A DNA stretch of 12,035 nt, taken from NCBI GenBank assembly GCA_007123695.1, contig SLGN01000759.1:1-12035 (forward strand), given 5' to 3'. Made by a program: the position numbers and the translations under genes. The notes under the pieces were generated by a model. The model was given only the letters and a program-made list of their open reading frames with translations, searched no databases and had not been told where the DNA came from. This stretch comes from Verrucomicrobiales bacterium (GTDB lineage Bacteria; Verrucomicrobiota; Verrucomicrobiia; Verrucomicrobiales; DEV007). Positions within the stretch are counted from its first letter, which is position 1. The number at the start of each line of letters is the position of its first letter. Below, piece by piece: positions 5,391 to 12,035 of the stretch.

Positions 5391-8015
5391 CTAACCTCCG
5401 GCCCCGCTGCGGGGGGACGCGCGTCCGAAGAGGTCGGCGACGCCGAGCAGATTCTCCCAGCGACGGATGCCCAAGTCGACGAGGAACAGGGCCAGAAAAG
5501 CGTGCAGCAGCGCGGGCCAGAGCTCGACCTGCCGCGCCACGCTGGTTCCCTCGAGCCGCAGCTCGTCGCCCTCGGCGAGGTAGCTGCCGTCGGTGAGTTC
5601 GCAGACGCGCCGCAGCAGCTCCTCGTCGATCCTGCCGGTGGCGGTTTCCGTGGATGGATTGTGGACGTGTCCGGCCGAGACGATGCGCGAGCCCGAACGC
5701 GCCCGCACCAGATAGACGCCGGGCTCTTCGGGCCGGAAGCGGGCGGCGTAGCGGCCCGGGCCCTCCTGCGGCAGCGGCAATGTCGCGACCGAGCGCATCG
5801 CGGAGCCAAGCGAGCGGGCCGAGACAAAGAAGACCTCGGCCTCGACCTTGGCGCGGTCCTTCCTCGTCCCCGCGTCTTCGGCCAGATCGACGGCGATGCG
5901 GAGATCGGAGCCTTCTTCCTCCAACTGCATGTCGATGAAGAGCCCCTGGGGAGGACGTGCCGTCTCCCGGAGGATCTGCGCCCAGAGCCGCGTGTAGCCG
6001 TCCCAGCCCCCGAGCCAAAGCGCGGCCCAGCGCGACTTGCAGTCCGAGGTGAAGGCCGTCACCTTGCCGAGGCCGAAGCGCCAGTGCGCCAGCAGCGGGT
6101 CCCCGCCGTCGGTCACGAGGGGCACTTGCGCGGTAGCCTTGGGATTGGTCTTGACGTAGCCGAGCAGCGGCGGGACGCCCTCGTCGTCCCAGTCGCGGAG
6201 CATGGGGTGGCTCTCGGCGAACTGGGGCTGGAAGGCTTCCTCGCGGATCATCCGCCCGGTGTGGGAGAGAGTGTCCTGGGTGAAGACGCGCACGATCGAG
6301 GCGGGGTCGGTGACGACGTAGTTCTCCCCGCCGCCCGCCGCCGCGATCGACTGGAGCAGGGCGACGTAGGCGCCGGCGCCGACCGCCACGGTGGAGACGG
6401 TGATGCCGTCGGCCTGGCACTGCGAAGCGAGGGCCTGGTAGCCCTCGCCGGTGGTCTGGCCGTCGGTGAGCACGATCATGTGCTTGAGCCTGGCCTTGAC
6501 CCGGTTGAGCTCCTCGCGGGCCATGGCCATGGCCGGGTAGATGTGCGTCCCGCCGCCCGATCCGATGTTGGCGATCTGCGCGGCCACCGCGCTGGTCGAG
6601 ACGACGCGGCCCATCGGCACGATCTCGTGGGCCTGCGAGTCGAAGGCGTAGACGCCTAGATAGTCCTTGTTCGAGAGCAGTTCGGCGGTGGCGATGGCGG
6701 CGGCTTTGCAGAACTCCAGCCTCTGGCCCGCCATCGACCCGGAGCGGTCGATGACGAGAGCGAGCGCCGAGGACTGGGTCTCCTCCTCGTCGGGCGCCTT
6801 CAGCCGGACGGGCAGGAGATCCTCCACCGCGGTGCGGTAGTAGCCGCCGACGCCGAAGGAGTTCGCGCCCCCGACCATCACGAAGCCTCCGCCGAGCTTT
6901 TCGACATAGTCCCGCAGGGCGGCCATGCGGGCGTCGCCGACACGATGGGCGGGGACGTCGGAGAGGATGACGCCGTCGTATCCGGCGAGGTCCTGGACAG
7001 AGGCGGGAAGGCCCTCGGGCGAGCGCGTCTCCAGCCGGATGCCCTCGGCGGCCATGGCTCCGACGAGGTGCCGGGACTCGCCTTCCTCGCCCTCGATGTA
7101 GAGAAAGAGCGGCTGGCCGCGGACATCGACGAGACAGAGCGCCTCGTTGTTTTCGGGAATGGCGTCGATGCCCTCGAAGCCCTCCACGACGACGCGGTAG
7201 TTGTAGATGTTCCTCCGCTCCGGTACCCGGGTGAAGGTGTGGACGAGCGGATCGCCCGCCTTCAGCTCCACGGAGGCGGAATCGACTTCGATGGCGTTCT
7301 CGAAGAGGCGCAGCGTGGCCGGTCCGTCGAGCGATCCCTCGACGGTGGCTTCGAGAGAGAGGGTGGCGCCTTCGTTGAGAAGGGAGCGGTTCGGAACGAG
7401 GCGCGCGACGCGCACGTCGGGCAGGGCGGGCCCGGCGACGCCGCGTGCGTGGATGCGGATTCCGGAGACGGCGGCGACCTTGGCGGCGTCGAGCAGCGAG
7501 CCGCGGGTCTCGACACCGTCGCCGACGATGACGAGATGGCGGCTGGAGCCCCCGGGGAAGAGCCCCTTGGCGAAGGTGGCGGCACGCTCGAAGTCCGAGG
7601 CCGCGCCGATTTCCGCGACGATTTCGCCGGCTTTTTCGGGCCCCGGCAGGTCGCCCCGCTCGCCGGGGTAGAGCAGCACTCGGGGCTCCTCGCCGAAGGC
7701 GACGTAGCCGGCCGCTACGGAAGCCCCCGCCGAGCGTCTCAGCCTCTCGGCCTCTTCGTAGACGGGGGCGACGCCCTCGTCTCCTTGGCTGCGGCTGTGG
7801 TCGAGCAGGAAGACGAGGGACTGCTCGCGGCTGGTCATCCTCTTCGCCGGGGAGGCGATCGCGAGGAGGACGAGTAGGACGAGGAGAGCCCGCACCGCAA
7901 GAAGGGCGCGCCGTCTCCGCGGTCCCATGGGATGGAGGGTGCCTCCGTCGAACCAGGCCAGCAGGGCGATGGCCGGCAGGAAGAGGAGAAGGGCGTAGGG
8001 ATGCAACCAGTCCAT
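5391..8015 (-). CDS. Membrane protein with two VWA regions and a GATase1-like region
   Basis: The 874-residue protein has two N-terminal membrane segments (about 5-21 and 36-55) and one C-terminal hydrophobic segment (about 835-849), leaving a large external or periplasmic part. Region one (64-190) looks like a VWA domain with the metal motif DHSRS (72-76) and IVGDG (163-167). An Ig-like segment follows (about 200-298). Residues 300-405 (YDGVILSDV, LRDYVEKLGGGFVMVGG) resemble the glutamine-amidotransferase-like fold found in such proteins, without an evident catalytic triad. The second VWA domain (415-580) has a full metal site: DRSGS (423-427), Thr490 in GSGGGT and Asp518 in VLTDG. Residues 640-690 (AFTSDCKSRWAALWLGG) are typical of these large VWA proteins. 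The exact role is unknown; MoxR/VWA systems are linked to protein or complex maturation. The start at 8015 is chosen because the membrane segment begins there; the frame stays open to 8348 but enters the upstream gene. It lies 7 bases after the BatA-like gene and is last in the operon. Confidence 0.88.
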   Translation of the reverse strand: MDWLHPYALLLFLPAIALLAWFDGGTLHPMGPRRRRALLAVRALLVLLVLLAIASPAKRMTSREQSLVFLLDHSRSQGDEGVAPVYEEAERLRRSAGASVAAGYVAFGEEPRVLLYPGERGDLPGPEKAGEIVAEIGAASDFERAATFAKGLFPGGSSRHLVIVGDGVETRGSLLDAAKVAAVSGIRIHARGVAGPALPDVRVARLVPNRSLLNEGATLSLEATVEGSLDGPATLRLFENAIEVDSASVELKAGDPLVHTFTRVPERRNIYNYRVVVEGFEGIDAIPENNEALCLVDVRGQPLFLYIEGEEGESRHLVGAMAAEGIRLETRSPEGLPASVQDLAGYDGVILSDVPAHRVGDARMAALRDYVEKLGGGFVMVGGANSFGVGGYYRTAVEDLLPVRLKAPDEEETQSSALALVIDRSGSMAGQRLEFCKAAAIATAELLSNKDYLGVYAFDSQAHEIVPMGRVVSTSAVAAQIANIGSGGGTHIYPAMAMAREELNRVKARLKHMIVLTDGQTTGEGYQALASQCQADGITVSTVAVGAGAYVALLQSIAAAGGGENYVVTDPASIVRVFTQDTLSHTGRMIREEAFQPQFAESHPMLRDWDDEGVPPLLGYVKTNPKATAQVPLVTDGGDPLLAHWRFGLGKVTAFTSDCKSRWAALWLGGWDGYTRLWAQILRETARPPQGLFIDMQLEEEGSDLRIAVDLAEDAGTRKDRAKVEAEVFFVSARSLGSAMRSVATLPLPQEGPGRYAARFRPEEPGVYLVRARSGSRIVSAGHVHNPSTETATGRIDEELLRRVCELTDGSYLAEGDELRLEGTSVARQVELWPALLHAFLALFLVDLGIRRWENLLGVADLFGRASPRSGAGG

Positions 8016-8022
8016 GCGGCGA

Positions 8023-9879
8023 TCAGTAGACGGAGTGCCGGTGAAAGAGCCAGCTTTCCAGCAGCAGGAGCCCCACGACGGAGGCGAGGATCCAGAGCTT
8101 GGCGTCGGCGGCGAAGCCCCGGTCGGCAGCGGCGGCGGTTTCGAGTGCGTCATCCGGCACGGGAGCGGCCCGCAGATCGGACTCGGTCGCGGAAAGAAGG
8201 GCGGCGCCGCCGCGGATTCCGGCGTCGGTTTCCCAAACCCCGACCCGGTCCATCTCGACGAGCGAAGAGGCGAGCGGCACGCGGCGGCGACCGCCGATCC
8301 TGCCGTCCTCGGAGCTCCATCGCAGCTCGCTGCCGTCGAGGCTGGCAAGTTCTCCGGTCTTCAGCAGCCGGATGCCGGTGGACTCGCGGGCGGGCTCGAC
8401 GCACCAGAAAAGGGCGTTGCCCATCAGGATGGGAAAGGAAGCGGTGAGGGGAAGCCGGTCCGAAAGTCCGGGTGAAAATCCCATCACGACGAGACGGCTT
8501 CCTCCGACTTCCCCGGCCGCCAAGACCGGGTCCGATCCCGCGAACCAGAGGGTCTGGAGCCCTGACTTGGGTCCGAAAAGGGCGGTCTGGGTCACCGCCA
8601 CCCGTCCGCTCGCCACCCGGAAGAGCACGGGATGCTGCTCCAGGCCCACCCGCACGCGGTCGTGGGGAATGGGGGCGGAAAGACGCCTCGAGGCGACGAG
8701 GCCGGAGGAATCGGGCGGATTGATGACGACGGAGGGAACGCCTCCCGACCAATCCGGCGGCAACCATCCGTCGAAGACGACGGCATCGACCTCCTCGCGC
8801 AGAGGCCATGCCTCTGGGCCGCCCTTGAGCAGTTCGAAGGCTCCGCTCTCCTGGATCGCGGAAAGGGCGAGGCGGGTGTAGGGATCCTCGGTCTCGCCGG
8901 GCCGGATCCATGCGGCGAGGACGGGCCGGATCTCGGGCAGCGGCACGGTGACTTCGTCGTCGAGGGGGAAATCGTCGCCCTCGCATTCCAGCGCGAGGCG
9001 CAAGAGCTGGCCGCGGGATCCGTTGATGCGCAGCGTCAGAGTCGTTTCCTCGCCCGGATCCAGCTCGATCTCGCGGATCTGGTTCGGAATGCCGCCGACC
9101 ATCACTGCCAGCCGCATCGACGAGGCGGTGGGGGCGTCGCGGTTGAGCGCGATCCTGGCAAACACGTCGTAGCGGGCGTGCTCCAGAGGCACGCCGCGCA
9201 CGTCGAGCGCGGTGATGGCGGCGTTGCGCACCTCGGGCAGCGCGAAATCGAACTCGCGCAGCGCGAGGCCTTCCGCCCGATCCGCCGGGAGGGGGCGGTC
9301 GCTGAAGTGCCACACTGCGGTGGGGGGCTCGAGCCCGGCGAGGATCCTGCCGGTCTCCAGGGCCGTGTCGGGACGGGCGGCGACGGGGCGGACCGATACG
9401 GAATCCAGCCGCGATAGCAGCTCGCGCCGCTTCGTCGTGCGGGGCTGCACCACCTCGGGGCGGCCGTCGTAAGCGACGAGGGCCACCCCGGTTTCCTCGG
9501 GCAGCTCGCGCAGCCGGGCCCGCAGCTCGCGGCGGGCGGTCTCGAGCCGGGTCGCGCCGTCGCCGTCGGGCAGTCCCATGGAGGCGGAGCGGTCGAGCAG
9601 CACGACGACGGTGCGCTCTTCTCCCGCAGCCCCGATGCGGCCCACCGGACGGGCAAGCGCGAGGACGGCGAGGACCAGCAGCAGCAGGGTCAGCAGCAGA
9701 GAGACCCAGCGCTTCAGCCGCCGCAGCCACGAAGACTCGCGGTGCTCCCGCGCCAGGGTCTTGAAGAAGGCCAGGGTCGAGACCCGCACCTTGACCGACC
9801 GCCGCCGCACGAGGTAGAGCACCACCGGAACGATTCCGGCGAGCAGAAGCCAAAACGACGCTGGATGGAGGAATTCCAT
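8023..9879 (-). CDS. BatA-like membrane protein with VWA domain
   Basis: The 618-residue protein begins with an N-terminal BatA domain: LHPASFWLLLAGIVPVVLYL (4-23) followed by a basic stretch with STLAFFK (34-40). A second membrane segment spans about 58-77. A VWA domain follows (about 89-220) with DRSAS at 96-100, Thr172 in DTALETG and Asp194 in FSDRP, so the metal site looks complete. The middle (225-315) resembles a beta-rich accessory domain, and 360-500 has a GATase-like character ending in FPILMGNALFW (482-492). A third hydrophobic segment (595-611) closes the protein. By analogy with Bat/MoxR operons it is an inner-membrane protein whose VWA domain binds partners through a metal ion. 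It starts 18 bases after the DUF58 gene stop and has no Shine-Dalgarno sequence. Confidence 0.9.
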   Translation of the reverse strand: MEFLHPASFWLLLAGIVPVVLYLVRRRSVKVRVSTLAFFKTLAREHRESSWLRRLKRWVSLLLTLLLLVLAVLALARPVGRIGAAGEERTVVVLLDRSASMGLPDGDGATRLETARRELRARLRELPEETGVALVAYDGRPEVVQPRTTKRRELLSRLDSVSVRPVAARPDTALETGRILAGLEPPTAVWHFSDRPLPADRAEGLALREFDFALPEVRNAAITALDVRGVPLEHARYDVFARIALNRDAPTASSMRLAVMVGGIPNQIREIELDPGEETTLTLRINGSRGQLLRLALECEGDDFPLDDEVTVPLPEIRPVLAAWIRPGETEDPYTRLALSAIQESGAFELLKGGPEAWPLREEVDAVVFDGWLPPDWSGGVPSVVINPPDSSGLVASRRLSAPIPHDRVRVGLEQHPVLFRVASGRVAVTQTALFGPKSGLQTLWFAGSDPVLAAGEVGGSRLVVMGFSPGLSDRLPLTASFPILMGNALFWCVEPARESTGIRLLKTGELASLDGSELRWSSEDGRIGGRRRVPLASSLVEMDRVGVWETDAGIRGGAALLSATESDLRAAPVPDDALETAAAADRGFAADAKLWILASVVGLLLLESWLFHRHSVY

Positions 9880-9897
9880 GCGGCAGGGGAAGCCCGC

Positions 9898-10818
9898 TCA
9901 CTGGTTGCCGGCGAGGGCGGAACCGCGGGAGAGGAGCTTGAGGAAGGATTCGTCGAACGGGGCGTCGGTGCGCCAGGCGAGATGGTCGATCTGCCGCGAC
10001 TGGCAGGCTTTTTCGATTTCGCCGAGAAACTTGCGGAAGCGGAGTTCGTATCGCTCTCGGTCGGCGGGGGTGAACCAAAGGCGGCGGTGCTCCTCGGTCT
10101 CGACGTCGTAAAGCTCGATCTCGCCCTCGACGTCGGGCTTTTCCTCCCAAGGATGGTAGACCTGGATCAAGTGGACCTCGCCCGGCCACATCGCGGCCCG
10201 GCGCACCGCCCTCGTCGCTTCGTCGAGATCGCGCCCGTAGAGATCGGAGATCACGAAGACGACTCCGTAGCGGCGGCGACCCGGCTGGAAGGACTCGAAG
10301 CAGCGTTCCAGATCGGTGAGCCCCCCGTAGTCCAGCGACGAGGCGAAGTCGAGAACCCGCTGGAAGCTCCCCTGCCCCTTCATCGGAGGCGGCGGGTCGG
10401 AGAGCCGCTCGCCGATGGAATGCAGGCTGACACGGTGATGGCCGACGAGCCCCATGTAGGCGAGGGCGACGGCGAGCTTGAGGCTTGCGAGCCGCTTTTC
10501 CGGAAAGGGCTCCGCCATCGAGGCGCTCGTGTCGACGAGGATGTGGACGTGGAATTCCTGGATTTCCTCGTAGAGCCGCACGAAGAGACGGTCGAGACGG
10601 GCGAAGAGGCGCCAGTCGATCGAGCGGTAGTCCTCCTTGGCGGTGTATTGGCGGAAATCCTTGAACTCGCGGGTCACGCCGGTCGCCGGAGTCGGCTGAA
10701 GTCCCCGGCGACGGAGGAGCTTGCGTTTCCGAAGCCGGAGAAAGAGCGCCCTGAGCCGGTCGAGAAACTCGGAGTCGAAGAGCTCTTCGCGGTCGGAGGC
10801 TGGCGGGGCGGGAGGCAT
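9898..10818 (-). CDS. DUF58 family protein with VWA-type domain
   Basis: The 306-residue protein shows the DUF58 signature: EFKDFRQYTAKEDYRSIDWR (51-70) followed by LFVRLYEEIQEF (78-89), then a VWA-type domain with DTSAS (96-100), GGLTDL (165-170, Thr168) and ISDLYG (190-195, Asp192). All metal-site positions are present. A basic stretch RKRKLLRRRG (30-39) precedes the DUF58 motif. There is no signal peptide or membrane segment, so it is probably cytoplasmic, unlike longer DUF58 proteins that carry an N-terminal membrane hairpin. In known operons DUF58 proteins are encoded beside a MoxR AAA+ ATPase and BatA-type proteins; here the BatA-like gene follows by 18 bases, and the ATPase is not in the window. 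The start at 10818 is 15 bases after the propeller gene stop. Confidence 0.93.
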   Translation of the reverse strand: MPPAPPASDREELFDSEFLDRLRALFLRLRKRKLLRRRGLQPTPATGVTREFKDFRQYTAKEDYRSIDWRLFARLDRLFVRLYEEIQEFHVHILVDTSASMAEPFPEKRLASLKLAVALAYMGLVGHHRVSLHSIGERLSDPPPPMKGQGSFQRVLDFASSLDYGGLTDLERCFESFQPGRRRYGVVFVISDLYGRDLDEATRAVRRAAMWPGEVHLIQVYHPWEEKPDVEGEIELYDVETEEHRRLWFTPADRERYELRFRKFLGEIEKACQSRQIDHLAWRTDAPFDESFLKLLSRGSALAGNQ

Positions 10819-10833
10819 CGGGGAATCGGCTGG

Positions 10834-12035
10834 CTAGGGCTGCGGGGAGGAGGCGGACTGGCTCCGGTCCGCCCGACCCGCCGCCGAGGAAGCCTGCAGG
10901 CAGACCACGTAGCGGTCGCCGAAGGGGGTGAAGTATCGGTCGTTCGCGAGAACGTCCTGCGAGGGCAGGCACAGGGCGGGCCGTCCCGGAGCGCCCCGCG
11001 CGATGCGTCCCTGCCAGACGTGCGGATCGGTCACCGAAGAGGAGGTCGGCACCGACGCAAGATAGTCCCGCAACAGCTCGGGCAGCTCGACCTGGCCGAT
11101 CGAGGCGCCGGTTAGTGCGTTGAAGATGCGGAAGCTTTCGTCGCCTCTCACGAGCACCTGGGTCCCGGCGAGCGTCGCCCTCAGGTTCCCCTTTTTGAGC
11201 AACGGGATCCGGGTGGTGCGGGAGCGCCGGAAGTCGGCATGAACGAGTTCGGAGCCGTTCAGAAACCATACGTGCTCCCCCGCAGCGCCGACGAAGGATC
11301 CCACGGCGGGCAGTGCGCGCGAGCCCATCGGGAGGGAAAGGGACACTCGCCGCACTTCCGTGCCGTCGAGAGTCCAGAGGACACCGTTGGAGAGCCAGGC
11401 GGCTGCGGGGGCCTCCACGCGGCGGCGCTCCCTTGCCCAACGCACCATGGGACCGACGATGGCGGAGGGTCCCGTGACGAGACCGGTGAGATTCCTGCCC
11501 GAGGAAAGGTCGAAGAACGCGAATTCCCCGCTGGCGCTCTGAGGAGCCAGAACCCTCTCGATGGACTTCCCCTCCCCTTCCTCCGAATCCCCGTCGCTTC
11601 GGAGCGGGCGCAGGACGACGGGGAACGCCGCTCCCGTCTCGCTACCCGCTTCCCAGACAGTCTCTCCGCCGAAAAGCTCGAAGACGAAGGTCTCGCGCCC
11701 GTAGGCGATTCCAAAGCCACCGTGCAGATCCAGGCCGCAGTTCAGCGAGTGCAGGCCGCCCGGATCGCCCGCCCCGGGTTCCGTCTTACGATGCCAGAGG
11801 AGCTTCCCGTCCGCAGCGAGAAAGGCGCGGAGGTCGCCGGTCTCTGCTTCGAAGACGACGGCGATGCCCTCGGAAACAGCGAAGACACGGCCCGGTCGCG
11901 CCCACGAGGTCGCGGCGGTTTCTCCGGCGGCGGCCGGAACCGGCGCGATCCACCGAACCGAGCCGTCGGCCACCGAACGGGCCGTGAGGCCTTTCTCGTC
12001 GAGCAGAAGGAACAGGTCGCCGTGAACCTCGATCG
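10834..12035 (-). CDS. PQQ-like beta-propeller protein, 5' end beyond the window
   Basis: The frame runs in from the window edge; 399 residues are visible and the N-terminus, including any signal peptide, is missing. A GTG at 11973 could serve as a start, but the residues before it (GDLFLLLDEKGLTARSVADG) continue the repeat pattern, so the gene almost certainly begins upstream. Repeats follow the PQQ/WD-like propeller form with a strand, a short ADG or ETG turn and a Trp: ADGSVRWIAP near 22-31, ETGDLRAFLAADGKLLW near 64-80, FGGETVWEAG and later NALTGASIGQVELP. The C-terminal part (DRYFTPFGDRYVVCLQ) is a final blade. Such propellers act as protein interaction platforms, often outside the cytoplasm. 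No quinone-binding or dehydrogenase residues are evident. It precedes the DUF58 gene by 15 bases and is probably in its operon. Confidence 0.75.
   Translation of the reverse strand, partial: IEVHGDLFLLLDEKGLTARSVADGSVRWIAPVPAAAGETAATSWARPGRVFAVSEGIAVVFEAETGDLRAFLAADGKLLWHRKTEPGAGDPGGLHSLNCGLDLHGGFGIAYGRETFVFELFGGETVWEAGSETGAAFPVVLRPLRSDGDSEEGEGKSIERVLAPQSASGEFAFFDLSSGRNLTGLVTGPSAIVGPMVRWARERRRVEAPAAAWLSNGVLWTLDGTEVRRVSLSLPMGSRALPAVGSFVGAAGEHVWFLNGSELVHADFRRSRTTRIPLLKKGNLRATLAGTQVLVRGDESFRIFNALTGASIGQVELPELLRDYLASVPTSSSVTDPHVWQGRIARGAPGRPALCLPSQDVLANDRYFTPFGDRYVVCLQASSAAGRADRSQSASSPQP

Noticed and set aside
3796..5394. A 532-codon open frame on the + strand opposite parB and the glutaredoxin gene
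   Set aside because: It is antisense to parB, whose motifs are unmistakable, and runs on into the spacer without any recognisable sequence.
8150..11440. A 1096-codon open frame on the - strand across three genes
   Set aside because: It is a different frame of the same strand as the DUF58, BatA-like and propeller genes, is dominated by Arg, Pro and Gly, and has no recognisable domain. Long stop-free shadow frames are expected in GC-rich coding DNA.

Overview
This is a GC-rich bacterial chromosome window with tightly packed genes. It holds nine supported protein genes in three transcription units. No RNA gene, insertion sequence, phage gene or CRISPR array was seen. The gene content suggests a Gram-negative-type bacterium, and my best guess is the PVC group (Verrucomicrobiota or a relative). 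The reasons are the short catalytically incomplete aldehyde dehydrogenase beside a deoxynucleoside gene, the batteries of DUF58, BatA-like and tandem VWA proteins, and start sites without Shine-Dalgarno sequences. The taxonomy is inference only.

Region 1 (about 1-2589, + strand) is a deoxyribose/nucleoside salvage unit. It holds a 293-residue aldehyde dehydrogenase paralogue without catalytic residues, a 70-residue exported small protein, and phosphopentomutase (deoB). The last two overlap by one base. Repeats of the hexamer TTCGAT lie before this unit, and the reverse complement of that hexamer is repeated in tandem just after it. A TACAAT box sits so close to the first ATG that the transcript may be leaderless.

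Region 2 (5049 down to 2663, - strand) reads glutaredoxin-like protein, then ParB, then an M28/glutaminyl-cyclase-like zinc lipoprotein. The gaps are 45 and 23 bases, so the three are probably co-transcribed. A plausible promoter lies at 5084-5112. No parA is present next to parB.

Region 3 (window end down to 5391, - strand) is a MoxR-type VWA operon without its ATPase in view. It reads a PQQ-like beta-propeller protein (its 5' end is beyond the window), a DUF58 protein, a BatA-like membrane VWA protein, and an 874-residue membrane protein with two VWA regions around a glutamine-amidotransferase-like region. Gaps are 15, 18 and 7 bases. A good intrinsic terminator follows the last stop codon. 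The 341-base spacer 5050-5390 separates regions 2 and 3 and holds this terminator, a short direct repeat, several hairpins and the region 2 promoter.

The most interesting leads are the paired TTCGAT repeats around the deo unit, the incomplete aldehyde dehydrogenase, the unknown exported 70-residue protein inside that unit, and the envelope VWA system of region 3.
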